A stretch of DNA of 64,000 nucleotides from Luteirhabdus pelagi. GTDB taxonomy: Bacteria > Bacteroidota > Bacteroidia > Flavobacteriales > Flavobacteriaceae. Of this stretch, positions 27,504-36,191 are shown piece after piece (the stretch's first letter is position 1; each line of letters begins with the position of its first letter). The notes under the pieces were generated by a model. That model did no database searches. It saw only the letters and a program-made list of their open reading frames with translations, and had not been told where the DNA came from. Position numbers and translations under genes: made by a program. The stretch covers positions 748,376 to 812,375 of the forward strand of contig NZ_JAECMS010000001.1 in assembly GCF_016827595.1 (NCBI RefSeq). The letters are read 5' to 3'.

Positions 27504-28914
27504 CCTCACCAATTTTAATGTTTAATCCGAGTTGTAAAGATACACTTTTTGCTTTCGCCAAATTGTTATACCATAATAGGTTGTCGGCAGCAAGATACAT
27601 ATTGAAGCTGCCTATATCGGCCACGACACCAAGGCCAATATTTGAAAATGAATAGGGATCTATCGTATAGGTAGCTTTAGCCGACAAAAACTGCCACAGT
27701 TTTCGGTAATAAAATGCGGTGGCAGCCAATTGTGGTCCTTTCGGACGAAATATGGTGTACAGCTGACCACCTATTGCCTGATTGGTATCAATGGCTCCGT
27801 TCAGATTTTTGCAATCGCAGGCTGCGCCACTTCCCACCGGTAGGCCAAACCTATATTCAACCGCAGCATTGACCTTCAACGGTCGTAAACGGGTATATCC
27901 ATTAGTAATTGTATCTAAACCTACTCTTTCTTCAATATCATCTTCAAGATTTGAATAATAGGGAATGGTTTCCTCTCCTTCGCCCAACGGAGGAAAAATT
28001 AGCTCAATTCCGCTTAGGTCATAAGAGCCATTTACTTGATACGTCTCTACATCCTTTCCATAAAACGTCACACCAGCGTCTAAAATGCTTCCGCTAACCG
28101 TCCAATTACGGCCAATATCGTATGTAGCACCTATATCGAACCCAACCCCAATATTTCCGCCGAATAAGCTACGTCCTAATAGCTCACTCGTTACGGCATT
28201 AGCACCATCCAATTCTTGTAGCGAAGCAAAACCAGCTGTCTGTAAGGACACATCGGCATCAATTAAACGGTGCCTATAGATATTGTCGCCATCTTCAGAT
28301 ACCTCCGTAACAAACGTCCCTTGATTATCAGTGCTTGAAAATTGAATCATACTAGAATATAATTTCGCCCGGACACCAACGGTAAGCGCATCGGTCAACG
28401 CCTTATTCGCACCGAAATGGTATACGGTCATCATTTCACCTGAAACATTCAATTCACCCAAATCGAAAGGATATCCGATATAGTCTCGATTTCCTTCCCA
28501 AGCTAATATGGCAAGGTCTCTCGGAAAGTAACTTATAATATCCAACTCTTGATACACACCTCCTGAAAAATAGATTTCATTCCGCGCACGCCAGCCAAAG
28601 TCTAGTAAGTGTAGTTGTTCCGTGGCGGTAAAAAAGTCCTCCGCTTCCATATCGAAAATTGCAGTACGAATTCGATCATTAATATCGCCTGCATTCTCTT
28701 GAAAAATATCATAGGCCGCGATCCCCGAAGCACCTGCATTGACATGAAGTTGCGATAATAATGGAATACCGATATGGACCTTCTGCGAAACCTTGCCCCC
28801 AGGATTCAGCAATAAGTGCTGTGGCACCTCATCCATTCCATAGAGCAGTTGTTTGTTCTGGGCAATAGAAGTTCCACCCCAAAAGGCAAAAAGACAAATC
28901 AGTAATGTTCGCAT
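27496..28914 (-). CDS. DUF5723-like outer-membrane beta-barrel protein
   Basis: The 472-aa product has a signal peptide (ending TSIAQ) and the N-terminal pattern NKQLLYGMDEVPQHLLLNPG seen in flavobacterial DUF5723 proteins. Many short aromatic/glycine strands follow (GVRAKLYSSMIQFSS, IGVGFDIGATYDIGRNWTVSGS, KVNAAVEYRFGLPVGSG, GLGVVADIGSFNMYLAADNLLWY), as in PorP/FadL-like barrels. A short insert ACDCKNLN near residue 358 carries two cysteines. Function is unknown. It follows the lipoprotein gene by 6 nt and overlaps the next gene, so barrel, lipoprotein and secreted protein may work as one envelope unit (inference). Confidence 0.8.
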   Translation of the reverse strand: MRTLLICLFAFWGGTSIAQNKQLLYGMDEVPQHLLLNPGGKVSQKVHIGIPLLSQLHVNAGASGIAAYDIFQENAGDINDRIRTAIFDMEAEDFFTATEQLHLLDFGWRARNEIYFSGGVYQELDIISYFPRDLAILAWEGNRDYIGYPFDLGELNVSGEMMTVYHFGANKALTDALTVGVRAKLYSSMIQFSSTDNQGTFVTEVSEDGDNIYRHRLIDADVSLQTAGFASLQELDGANAVTSELLGRSLFGGNIGVGFDIGATYDIGRNWTVSGSILDAGVTFYGKDVETYQVNGSYDLSGIELIFPPLGEGEETIPYYSNLEDDIEERVGLDTITNGYTRLRPLKVNAAVEYRFGLPVGSGAACDCKNLNGAIDTNQAIGGQLYTIFRPKGPQLAATAFYYRKLWQFLSAKATYTIDPYSFSNIGLGVVADIGSFNMYLAADNLLWYNNLAKAKSVSLQLGLNIKIGEDD

Positions 28915-28920
28915 AAGTAG

Positions 28921-29469
28921 TTACAGTTCCAAATAGTAGGTTGTTTTCGACTGAAGATTTAGGGATCCCTCAAGAGAAGCATCGGCCGAGGGAATGGTCA
29001 CCGACACCACAACTTTAGAAGCGCGCGTAAGGTCATCAATTGTTTCCCCTTCTACCGTTTCTTCGAAAATGGTTTGCTGCGGATTTTGGGGTGTTCCGGC
29101 TATAACGGTAGTAGCGGTCTGATAGGTCGATTCGTTATTACTTCCCCGAAGAAAGGTGAAATCGACCTCGAACTCACGCGGTATGGAATTCGTAAATTCA
29201 AAGTAGAAATCTGCTCTCCGAATACTTTCTCTACTGAAACTGTCATCCAAAAAACGTAATTCAGTAGTATCGCGCAGTGTAAGTGTTGGCAGTTCGGTTT
29301 CGGGATCGATGAAATCTTCAGCTATAAGATCGAAATAGATCAGATCCAATTCTACCACAGGAGTTAGCGTGATATCCTCTGCCTGATCGAAATCAGTGTC
29401 TTTCACACAGGATATACACATCAGTAAAACTGCAACGGCAGCAATGTGCGGAATGGTTATAAACTTCAT
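28921..29469 (-). CDS. Lipoprotein of unknown function
   Basis: The 182-aa product has a signal peptide with lipobox ISC (Cys near residue 21, MCISCVKDTD). The mature part is acidic and beta-rich: TPVVELDLIYFDLIAEDFID, a RESIRRADFYFEFTNSIPREFEVDFTFLRG segment resembling a strand-rich adaptor fold, and the end LNLQSKTTYYLEL. I do not recognise the family. The gene is 48 nt after yjjG and 6 nt before the barrel gene, which suggests a lipoprotein partner for that barrel. Confidence 0.78.
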   Translation of the reverse strand: MKFITIPHIAAVAVLLMCISCVKDTDFDQAEDITLTPVVELDLIYFDLIAEDFIDPETELPTLTLRDTTELRFLDDSFSRESIRRADFYFEFTNSIPREFEVDFTFLRGSNNESTYQTATTVIAGTPQNPQQTIFEETVEGETIDDLTRASKVVVSVTIPSADASLEGSLNLQSKTTYYLEL

Positions 29470-29517
29470 GGGGCTGGGGATTTACAAAAATAACGCAGGT
29501 ATACAGCAGTTATTTCA

Positions 29518-30201
29518 TTATAGATGATTTTTTATGTGAAGGAGTTCCGAAACCGTTAAAAACCCATCATAAGGTGGTTCCTTTCGGTAATTATAAAAAA
29601 GCGTTTTCATCCCAATTTCATGGGCTCCCAAAATATCGGCTTCAAAGGTATCGCCTATCATAATACTTTCATCAGGAGCTGCTTTTGCCTTTTCTAAGGC
29701 CGTGTTGAAGATAATAGGATTGGGTTTCTTTACACCTGCTTCCTCAGAAGTAGTCACTGTTGAAAAATACTTCTTGATACCACTGTTTTCCAATTTTTTG
29801 TGTTGCACCCCATGAAACCCATTAGTAATGATATGAAGCTGATACTTTGGGGCCAAATACGCTAAAATAGTTTCGGCATGGTCGAAAAGGTGATTATCGC
29901 CAGGCAATTCATCGATATAGGCCACTGCCATCGCATCGATAGTTTTAAGCGGAAATCGCTCCTTCAACTCCGCAAACGCATCGATTAACCGACCGCGCCG
30001 TAATTCTTGCTTGGTCACTCTCTCCTCACGAAAGCGCTTCCAATATTCGAAATTGATGGGTTCGTATACTTCTAGAAAGCGCTCCAACGGTATGTTAACC
30101 TCATATTTCCGAAACACCCTGTGAAATGCCAAGGCCGAATTTCGGTCGAAGTCCCATAGCGTATGATCTAGGTCGAAAAAGACATGTTGTATACTTTTCA
30201 T
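29518..30201 (-). CDS. yjjG: YjjG-family noncanonical pyrimidine nucleotidase (HAD phosphatase)
   Basis: HAD-superfamily 5'-nucleotidase; the family dephosphorylates noncanonical pyrimidine nucleotides in the cytosol. The 227-aa product from MKSIQHVFFDLDHTLWDFDRNS has motif I DLDHT (nucleophile Asp near residue 11), a helical cap, motif II IITNGF, motif III KKPNP and motif IV MIGDTFEADILGAHEIG. The upstream extension of 12 codons is rejected because the chosen ATG overlaps the stop of the preceding gene as ATGA. This indicates coupled translation. Confidence 0.88.
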   Translation of the reverse strand: MKSIQHVFFDLDHTLWDFDRNSALAFHRVFRKYEVNIPLERFLEVYEPINFEYWKRFREERVTKQELRRGRLIDAFAELKERFPLKTIDAMAVAYIDELPGDNHLFDHAETILAYLAPKYQLHIITNGFHGVQHKKLENSGIKKYFSTVTTSEEAGVKKPNPIIFNTALEKAKAAPDESIMIGDTFEADILGAHEIGMKTLFYNYRKEPPYDGFLTVSELLHIKNHL

Positions 30202-31484
30202 AAATGTTGAAGGGTTTCCGTAAAAATCTTTTTCCATTGCGAAGGTTCCGAAGCGGCAAAATCGGTGTTGCTATACACCATCGAAAACAAGCCACCCACC
30301 TTGAACACCTCTCGGTACATATTCTCGACCTTCTGACGCACTTGAGCGGGTGTCTTACCTGCCATACTCTGAGTGGTCATCGCCAAAGGCTGAATTTCAA
30401 GCGGTGTCTTTATTTCATAATCCAGATCATAAAAAAGGAATGGTGTACAGGTTCCGGCACGAAATCCCGGATGTGTGTTATAGACCATGGTGAAATCGCG
30501 CGTGATTTCCAATTCTATCAATTCGCGATAAATATCAGGTAAATCGACCACGTATTCGGCATTCATCGACGCTTGTAACGGTCTATTGGTGATAGCTTCC
30601 ATAAATTTTTTCTCACTCTTCAATTTTGAATACTGCTGCAAGGCCGCAAACGAAAATAAGGTGCCGACCTGATAGTAATCACCCACGAATTTCAACTTCA
30701 TTTGAAACTGTCTTCGCTTAGTGTTCAAACTATCCTCAAACTGCAGCGCATCGCCTAATAAAAAGAATACGGTAACAGATTTTCGATGTTGTTTTCCGAT
30801 GTTTACCAACCAAGTAAACGTATCGTACGGATCTTTACGAAGTCGAAGCAACACTTGTGTTCTTAAGTACAGGTTCGAAAACCGGAAGCGAACCAAATCG
30901 CTTAAGTATCCAATCATCGACCGAAAGATTCCCTTCTGCCCATAGGCGAAGGGCTTATCGGCCTTTATTACATGATGGGTTCGCGTATCGCGTGCTTTTA
31001 TGGATAAGGATGGAAACTGACCATGCAGCACCTCCTTAAATTTCTGAGCCCAGATATCGATAACAGGTGTTTCCAAGAATTTTTCCTTGTATCCCAAGCT
31101 CTCGGTAGCGGGATACCTTCCCTTTTCATCCTTTACATGAGGTAAATATTCTTCATACCGACTAAGCAAATAGAAAGCTGCTGAAAAGATATCGTAAGGA
31201 AGGACGCTCTTCTCTCCTACCTTAAAAAAGCCAATAGTATTTTCCCAAGGTGAAACAACGATTTCGATACTTTCAACGCCACTTTGTTCCAAAAGCCCAG
31301 CGCTCTGTACAAACATCTCGTTTCCCATCGGCTGTTTCCCATAGGACATTTTTGGTCCGTTGTGCGCAATCAATTCCTCGATAACAGAAGTGAACCCGAC
31401 TTCAACTCCTAAAATACGTGTCACTACATGCTTGAACACATAAGTGATTCTCGGAGTGGCTTTTTGGCAGTAAACTAGTAGCAT
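30198..31484 (-). CDS. Polysaccharide-deacetylase-like (NodB-related) protein
   Basis: The 428-aa product starts MLLVYCQKATPRITYVFKHVVTRILGVEV, the N-terminus of a flavobacterial family annotated as polysaccharide deacetylase family protein. It has an SRYEEYLPHVKDEKGRYP motif near residue 111, a central FFLLGDALQFEDSLN and the C-terminal DFTMVYNTHPGFRAGTCTPFLFYDLDYE, which includes a His-Pro-Gly-Phe-Arg-Ala-Gly element like the RAP motif of NodB enzymes. No signal peptide is seen, so it should be cytosolic. The metal-binding Asp-Asp of NodB is not clear, so activity is uncertain. It lies 3 nt after radC. Confidence 0.7.
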   Translation of the reverse strand: MLLVYCQKATPRITYVFKHVVTRILGVEVGFTSVIEELIAHNGPKMSYGKQPMGNEMFVQSAGLLEQSGVESIEIVVSPWENTIGFFKVGEKSVLPYDIFSAAFYLLSRYEEYLPHVKDEKGRYPATESLGYKEKFLETPVIDIWAQKFKEVLHGQFPSLSIKARDTRTHHVIKADKPFAYGQKGIFRSMIGYLSDLVRFRFSNLYLRTQVLLRLRKDPYDTFTWLVNIGKQHRKSVTVFFLLGDALQFEDSLNTKRRQFQMKLKFVGDYYQVGTLFSFAALQQYSKLKSEKKFMEAITNRPLQASMNAEYVVDLPDIYRELIELEITRDFTMVYNTHPGFRAGTCTPFLFYDLDYEIKTPLEIQPLAMTTQSMAGKTPAQVRQKVENMYREVFKVGGLFSMVYSNTDFAASEPSQWKKIFTETLQHL

Positions 31485-31487
31485 AAA

Positions 31488-32186
31488 TTACAATATCGCA
31501 TCGTCGGCAAAACTGAAATACCCGGCTTCCGTAACAATGACGTGATCTAGCACTTTGATATCCAGACTTTCCCCTGCTGTTTTTAGCTTTTTGGTTAGCT
31601 GAATATCGGCCTGACTCGGTTTTAAGGTACCGCTTGGATGATTATGTGCCAAAATAATACTTACTGCGCCCAATTCCAACGCTTTTTTGAACGCAAGTCG
31701 AACATCGACCATAGTACCGGTAATACCACCCTTACTCAATTGCTCCATTTGAAGGATTTTATTTGAATTATTTAGGTACAGAATCCAAAACTCTTCATGT
31801 GGCAAGGCACCTAAAACAGGTTGCAAGATTTCATAAACCGATTGACTGGAATTGATTTTCTTGCGTTCTAGCGCTTCTCCCATACGGTGACGGCGCCCTA
31901 ATTCGAGGGCGGCGACGATTGAAATAGCCTTTGCCTCGCCGATTCCCTTAAATTTCATGAGCTCCGCAATACTTCTTCGGCCCAGTTCCAATAAATTGTT
32001 TTCGGCACTGGCCAAAATCTGTTGACTTAGAGAGACGGCACTTTCCTCCCGATTCCCCGATCCGATCAATATGGCGATTAGTTCGGCATCGCTGAGGGCA
32101 GCCTTACCTTTTGCCTGCATTTTTTCACGCGGCCGGTCGTCTTCGTTCCAACATTTTATGGAAAAGGATGTAGCGGTTTCTTTCAA
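31488..32186 (-). CDS. radC: RadC-family JAB/MPN domain protein
   Basis: The 232-aa product has an N-terminal helix-hairpin-helix region (REKMQAKGKAALSDAELIAILIGSG and LMKFKGIGEAKAISIVAALELG) and the C-terminal JAB1/MPN metalloprotease-like domain. The metal motif HNHPSG precedes SQAD with the matching Asp (AHNHPSGTLKPSQAD). Despite its name the role in DNA repair is doubtful. The start is a TTG, chosen because KETATSFSIKCWNEDDRPREK is the usual N-terminus; the first in-frame ATG would remove it. It heads a six-gene minus-strand operon. Confidence 0.88.
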   Translation of the reverse strand: MKETATSFSIKCWNEDDRPREKMQAKGKAALSDAELIAILIGSGNREESAVSLSQQILASAENNLLELGRRSIAELMKFKGIGEAKAISIVAALELGRRHRMGEALERKKINSSQSVYEILQPVLGALPHEEFWILYLNNSNKILQMEQLSKGGITGTMVDVRLAFKKALELGAVSIILAHNHPSGTLKPSQADIQLTKKLKTAGESLDIKVLDHVIVTEAGYFSFADDAIL

Positions 32187-32203
32187 ACTGAAATATTATC
32201 ACT

Positions 32204-32227
32204 TTAAAGATAATAATGTATCTTTAA
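32204..32227. promoter_or_regulatory. Divergent radC / DUF1569 promoter with inverted repeat
   Basis: A perfect 9-bp inverted repeat TTAAAGATA (32204-32212) / TATCTTTAA (32219-32227) with a 6-nt spacer lies between the two divergent genes. Each arm reads TATCTTTA outward, a near -7 box (TAnnTTTG with one mismatch), so two promoters appear to sit back to back. On the minus strand a TTG lies 23 nt upstream of its box. Confidence 0.45.
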
Positions 32228-32261
32228 TGGTGAAACAACCAACCGAGCTAAAACACTTGCC

Positions 32262-32711
32262 ATGAAGTCTTTATTTGACCCTGAAGCATATACTGAGACA
32301 AAGCAACGGATCGACCAAGTTGATCCAAGTCAAAATCCCGAATGGGGCCGTATGACGGCAGGTCAGATGATGCACCACTGTCAAAAAGCACTGGAAACAC
32401 CGTTGGGAAAAAGCGACCTAAAACGACCCAATATGTTTATGCGAATAATCTTCCGAAGTTTCAAGAATTCAATGTACAATGATAAACCTTGGAAGCAAAA
32501 TTTACCTACCGCACCCGGTTTTAAGGTAGAAGATGAACGCGATTTTGAAACAGAAAAGAAACAGTTGATTTCTTTGCTCGATGAGTTTCACGAAAAGGGT
32601 AAGGATTACGATTGGCCCAATCATCCTGTTTTTGGCTCCTTTACCGCGCAACAATGGGGACAAATGCAGTTTAAGCATTTAGACCACCATCTTCGGCAGT
32701 TTGGGGTATAG
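32262..32711 (+). CDS. DUF1569 (DinB-like) protein
   Basis: The 149-aa product fits the DUF1569 group of the DinB/YfiT-like four-helix superfamily. It has WGRMTAGQMMHHCQKALETPLG near residues 30-51 with a His pair, a central basic stretch (IFRSFKNSMYNDKPWKQNLPTAPGF) and the C-terminal HPVFGSFTAQQWGQMQFKHLDHHLRQFG. The three His positions (MMHHC, HLDHHLRQF) match the metal-binding triad of DinB-like proteins. The biochemical role is unknown. It is divergent from radC and converges with lipB, leaving 7 nt. Confidence 0.82.
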   Translation: MKSLFDPEAYTETKQRIDQVDPSQNPEWGRMTAGQMMHHCQKALETPLGKSDLKRPNMFMRIIFRSFKNSMYNDKPWKQNLPTAPGFKVEDERDFETEKKQLISLLDEFHEKGKDYDWPNHPVFGSFTAQQWGQMQFKHLDHHLRQFGV

Positions 32712-32718
32712 CTGAAAA

Positions 32719-33435
32719 CTATCTAGCAACGGTTTCAACCAACTCAGCTTCGAAAAGTTCGCTGAAATGCTTCAACAACTTTTCTTTAACTACCTCCATT
32801 GAAATTTCTGGCTTTCCTGCCTCAACATTCAGGGAAGTAACCGATTTCCCTTTAATGCCACAGGGAATCATATGGTCGAAATAGCCCAAATCGGAATTCA
32901 CATTCAAGGCAAACCCATGCATGGTTACCCACCGACTGGCACGGACTCCCATGGCACAAATTTTTCTCGCAAAAGGAGTACCCACATCCAACCATACACC
33001 GGTTTCACCGTCTGAACGCTCGCCTTTAATACCATATTCCGCTAAGGTCCGAATAATGGTTTCCTCTAATAATCGAAGATATTTATGGATATCGGTAAAG
33101 AAATTTTCCAAATCAAGAATGGGATAGCCAACAATCTGACCCGGCCCGTGATAGGTAATATCGCCGCCACGATTAATGTTGTAGAAGTCGGCTTGAATAG
33201 CCGCTAGTTTCTCTTCGGAAATTAACAAATTCGATTTATCGCCGCTCTTTCCTAGGGTATACACATGGGGATGTTCTACAAAAAGAAAATGGTTGGGGGT
33301 TGGAAGATCGGTATTCTCCCTCCTGTTTGAAACCTTCACACTCAAGATCTTCTGAAACAACTCTTCTTGATAGTCCCAAGTTTCCTTGTAATCCTTTCGT
33401 CCTAAATCTTCTAGTTGAATTCGTTTATTCATCAT
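32719..33435 (-). CDS. lipB: Octanoyl-[acyl-carrier-protein]:protein N-octanoyltransferase
   Basis: LipB moves octanoyl groups from ACP to lipoyl domains, the first step of de novo lipoylation. The 238-aa product has RGGDITYHGPGQIVGYPILDL (about residues 83-103), KICAMGVRASRWVTMHGFALNV with the catalytic Lys, and HMIPCGIKGKSVTSL with the catalytic Cys. Two ATG codons stand in tandem at the start; the first forms an ATGA overlap with the stop of the preceding lipoprotein gene. It is the last gene of the yqaE-lipoprotein-lipB operon. Confidence 0.95.
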   Translation of the reverse strand: MMNKRIQLEDLGRKDYKETWDYQEELFQKILSVKVSNRRENTDLPTPNHFLFVEHPHVYTLGKSGDKSNLLISEEKLAAIQADFYNINRGGDITYHGPGQIVGYPILDLENFFTDIHKYLRLLEETIIRTLAEYGIKGERSDGETGVWLDVGTPFARKICAMGVRASRWVTMHGFALNVNSDLGYFDHMIPCGIKGKSVTSLNVEAGKPEISMEVVKEKLLKHFSELFEAELVETVAR

Positions 33436-34169
33436 TTATTCTCCAACACCACTTCAAGGTCTAATACATCCGGATTTTTAAAATATTCCAAGAATCCTCT
33501 ATCTACTTTTAAGGTTTTTCCATCAAGCGAAAAACTGGCATCGTCCATATTAACCGATTTAATTTTCCGGGGAAAAGTGTATTCCAATCGGTATCGCATA
33601 CCGCCCATAAATGCTTCGGCACCGTCTAGACTATCCAACTGCTTCTGATAGGCTTCCTCATTTTTCACATAACCATCTCTTTTGAAAATACCCTTTTTAA
33701 AACTGAATCGCACCCCAAGCACATCGCTTTCAGGATCGGCTTCGACTTCGGCATTTGTGTTTGGCGATTTCGGCATAAAGTTGGTTCCCTTACCGAGTCC
33801 GTCCATGATATTATTGGCTTCGGAAACATCGTTAAAATCACGCATTATCGTGATAAACATTTCCTCCTCTTCAGAATTCATCTTCATCCGCATTTTATAC
33901 GGCTCCAACTTTTTCAAGCGTGCCTGTTCTTCCTTTGATAGCTTTGAGATACTGTCCTTTTTCTCTTCAAGCATATCCTTCATAACAATGAGGGTATCCA
34001 TTTTTGTAGTTGTGGTATCCATTTCAGATGTAAACGCCATCATTTCCCTCATATCCATGGTTAGTTGCATACTTCCCGATCCATCTTCCTGTAAGACCAT
34101 TTTTTCGGTGAACTGGCATCCTACAAATAGCATGGCTAAAAACCCGAGTAACAATAACTTTCGTACCAT
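33432..34169 (-). CDS. Lipoprotein of unknown function
   Basis: The 245-aa product has a lipoprotein signal with lipobox FVGC (Cys near residue 18). The N-terminus continues FTEKMVLQEDGSGSMQLTMDMREMMAF, a pattern seen in flavobacterial lipoproteins of unknown function. A charged helical segment (MKDMLEEKKDSISKLSKEEQARLKKLEPYK) and a beta-rich C-terminal half follow (YRLEYTFPRKIKSVN, ASFSLDGKTLKVDRGFLEYF). It lies 4 nt after yqaE and overlaps lipB by 4 nt. Confidence 0.82.
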   Translation of the reverse strand: MVRKLLLLGFLAMLFVGCQFTEKMVLQEDGSGSMQLTMDMREMMAFTSEMDTTTTKMDTLIVMKDMLEEKKDSISKLSKEEQARLKKLEPYKMRMKMNSEEEEMFITIMRDFNDVSEANNIMDGLGKGTNFMPKSPNTNAEVEADPESDVLGVRFSFKKGIFKRDGYVKNEEAYQKQLDSLDGAEAFMGGMRYRLEYTFPRKIKSVNMDDASFSLDGKTLKVDRGFLEYFKNPDVLDLEVVLENK

Positions 34170-34173
34170 CGAT

Positions 34174-34332
34174 TTAGTTTTTGGGATTATTCAAAATTAT
34201 TAATGCGGCAATAACGCCTGGGATCCATCCTAAGATAGTCAAAATTAACACAATAAGAATGGAACCACATCCTTTATCGATGACTGCCAAGGGCGGAAAT
34301 AGTATAGACAATAAAACTCTCCAAATGCTCAT
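34174..34332 (-). CDS. yqaE: YqaE/Pmp3-family small membrane protein
   Basis: A 52-aa protein starting MSIWRVLLSILFPPLAVID. Two hydrophobic helices are joined by KGCGSILIVLILTILGW and the family turn GWIPGVIAALIIL, ending NNPKN. This is the Pmp3/YqaE pattern of small proteins in the inner membrane, often linked to stress and membrane potential. It was found by reading the gap directly, as it is only 159 bp long. It heads an operon with a lipoprotein gene (4 nt) and lipB, and has its own promoter 6 nt upstream. Confidence 0.9.
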   Translation of the reverse strand: MSIWRVLLSILFPPLAVIDKGCGSILIVLILTILGWIPGVIAALIILNNPKN

Positions 34333-34338
34333 AGCAAG

Positions 34339-34365
34339 CAAAATTACGAATTAAATAGATGGCAA
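34339..34365 (-). promoter_or_regulatory. Promoter of the yqaE-lipoprotein-lipB operon
   Basis: On the minus strand TTG (34365-34363), a 16-nt spacer and a perfect -7 TAATTTTG (34346-34339) end 6 nt before the yqaE ATG. This gives a very short or absent leader. Confidence 0.55.
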
Positions 34366-34395
34366 CCTTCACCTAATTTCCAAGGGTTGTTGGTA

Positions 34396-34426
34396 TTGGT
34401 TTGGAACTTGTTTGTTGGTATCTTTG
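34396..34426 (+). promoter_or_regulatory. Promoter of lysS
   Basis: TTG (34396-34398), 20-nt spacer, perfect -7 TATCTTTG (34419-34426), 32 nt before the lysS ATG at 34459. It lies inside the longer open frame of lysS and supports the inner start. Confidence 0.65.
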
Positions 34427-34458
34427 CGGTTTCCAATAACTGGGCAAAACATAATTTT

Positions 34459-36156
34459 ATGCAATTATCTGAACAAGAACAGGTACGACGTCAAAAGCGC
34501 GAACAACTTATGAAAGCAGGCATCAATCCGTATCCTGCCGATTTATTCGAAGTAACCCATCATGCCAAAACCCTGAAACAGGATTTTGAGGAGGGCAAAA
34601 AGGTTACCATCGCCGGTCGTTTAATGTCGCGACGTATCCAGGGAAAGGCTTCTTTTGCTGAACTTCAGGATAGTACCGGTCGTATTCAGGTATATTTTAA
34701 TCGCGATGAGATTTGCCCAGGCGACGATAAGACAAAATACAACGATGTATATAAGAAATTGCTCGATATAGGTGATTTCATTGGAATTGAGGGTGAATTG
34801 TTCACTACTAATGTTGGGGAAAAGACCGTTATGGTCAAAGACTTTACGGTGCTATCGAAGACCTTGCGTCCGTTACCGCTCCCTAAGACCGATAGTGAAG
34901 GTAACACTTATGATGAATTCAACGATCCAGAACTGCGGTACCGTCAGCGGTACGCCGACTTAGCCGTGAATCCGAAGGTGAAGGAAATTTTCATGAAGCG
35001 TACGAAGCTTTTCAACGCGATGCGAACCTTCTTTAACGAAAAGGGTTATTTTGAAGTAGAAACGCCGGTTTTGCAGCCCATTCCTGGTGGTGCTGCTGCA
35101 CGCCCTTTTGTTACGCACCATAATTCCTTAGACATTCCCTTGTATATGCGAATTGCAAACGAATTGTATTTAAAGCGTTTGATCGTTGGTGGGTTTGAAG
35201 GTGTATATGAATTCTCCAAAAATTTCCGAAACGAAGGGATGGACCGTACCCATAATCCAGAGTTTACGGCTATGGAAATTTACGTGGCCTATAAGGATTA
35301 TAATTGGATGATGGATTTCTGTGAACAATTGTTGGAGTACTGTGCCATACAGGTCAACGGAACTACTAAGGCGACCTTCGGCAAGCATGAGGTGGACTTT
35401 AAGGCACCGTACCCGAGGGTAACGATGGCCGATGCTATAAAGGACCATACAGGATTCGATATTACCGGCAAATCTGAGGACGAACTTCGCAAAGCTGCTG
35501 AAGACTTAGGCATTGAAGTAGACGATACCATGGGGAAGGGAAAATTGATCGACGAAATTTTCGGTGAAAAATGCGAACCCCATTATATACAACCCACTTT
35601 TATTACCGACTATCCAAAAGAAATGAGCCCATTGTGCAAGTCGCATCGGGAAAACCCGGAACTCACCGAGCGTTTTGAATTGATGGTCTGCGGAAAGGAA
35701 ATTGCCAATGCTTATAGCGAACTGAACGATCCGATCGACCAACGCGAGCGATTTGAAGCGCAGTTGAAGTTGGCTGATCGCGGTGATGATGAGGCAACTC
35801 AATTTATCGATTTCGACTTTTTGCGAGCGTTGGAATATGGAATGCCACCGACCGCCGGAATGGGCATCGGAATGGATCGTCTGGTCATGTTCTTAACGAA
35901 TAATCAGTCGATTCAGGAAGTATTGTTCTTCCCGCAGATGAAACCGGAGAAAAAGATCACGGTTGAATTAAAGGATGAGGAAAAGCACGTTTTTGAACTG
36001 TTGAAAAAAGCGGATCGCATCGACCTTAACGAGCTGAAGGACCAATCGGGCCTCAGCAATAAGAAATGGGACAAAAGTATCAAGGCGTTGACAAAACACA
36101 AACTTGCGAAGGTTGAAAAAACCGATGAGGGCTTGTTTGTACAGATGGTACAGTAA
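34459..36156 (+). CDS. lysS: Lysyl-tRNA synthetase, class II
   Basis: Charges tRNA-Lys. The 565-aa product from MQLSEQEQVRRQKREQL has the OB-fold anticodon-binding domain (about 50-170, VTIAGRLMSRRIQGKASFAELQD), class II motif 1 near FFNEKGYFEVETPVLQPIPGGAAARPF, motif 2 FRNEGMDRTHNPEFT and motif 3 GMGIGMDRLVM. A C-terminal extension of about 70 residues follows motif 3 (DEEKHVFELLKKADRIDLNELKDQSGLS, winged-helix-like), which lengthens the protein beyond the about 505 aa of E. coli LysS; Bacteroidota LysS often carry it. The 24 extra codons upstream cover the promoter and are left out. Confidence 0.96.
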   Translation: MQLSEQEQVRRQKREQLMKAGINPYPADLFEVTHHAKTLKQDFEEGKKVTIAGRLMSRRIQGKASFAELQDSTGRIQVYFNRDEICPGDDKTKYNDVYKKLLDIGDFIGIEGELFTTNVGEKTVMVKDFTVLSKTLRPLPLPKTDSEGNTYDEFNDPELRYRQRYADLAVNPKVKEIFMKRTKLFNAMRTFFNEKGYFEVETPVLQPIPGGAAARPFVTHHNSLDIPLYMRIANELYLKRLIVGGFEGVYEFSKNFRNEGMDRTHNPEFTAMEIYVAYKDYNWMMDFCEQLLEYCAIQVNGTTKATFGKHEVDFKAPYPRVTMADAIKDHTGFDITGKSEDELRKAAEDLGIEVDDTMGKGKLIDEIFGEKCEPHYIQPTFITDYPKEMSPLCKSHRENPELTERFELMVCGKEIANAYSELNDPIDQRERFEAQLKLADRGDDEATQFIDFDFLRALEYGMPPTAGMGIGMDRLVMFLTNNQSIQEVLFFPQMKPEKKITVELKDEEKHVFELLKKADRIDLNELKDQSGLSNKKWDKSIKALTKHKLAKVEKTDEGLFVQMVQ

Positions 36157-36157
36157 T

Positions 36158-36187
36158 AGAAAAGGGCGGTGCAAAACACCGCCCTTC
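36158..36187. terminator. Bidirectional terminator between lysS and the YiaAB gene
   Basis: A 10-bp stem AAGGGCGGTG (36162-36171) / CACCGCCCTT (36177-36186) with a 5-nt loop. The better T-run is on the minus strand (TTTTCT), so it mainly serves the gene ending at 36192, but it lies just after lysS too. Confidence 0.7.
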
Positions 36188-36191
36188 ACTA

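Noticed and set aside
34387-34458. 24-codon upstream extension of lysS
   Set aside because: It covers the lysS promoter, and the family N-terminus starts at MQLSEQEQ.
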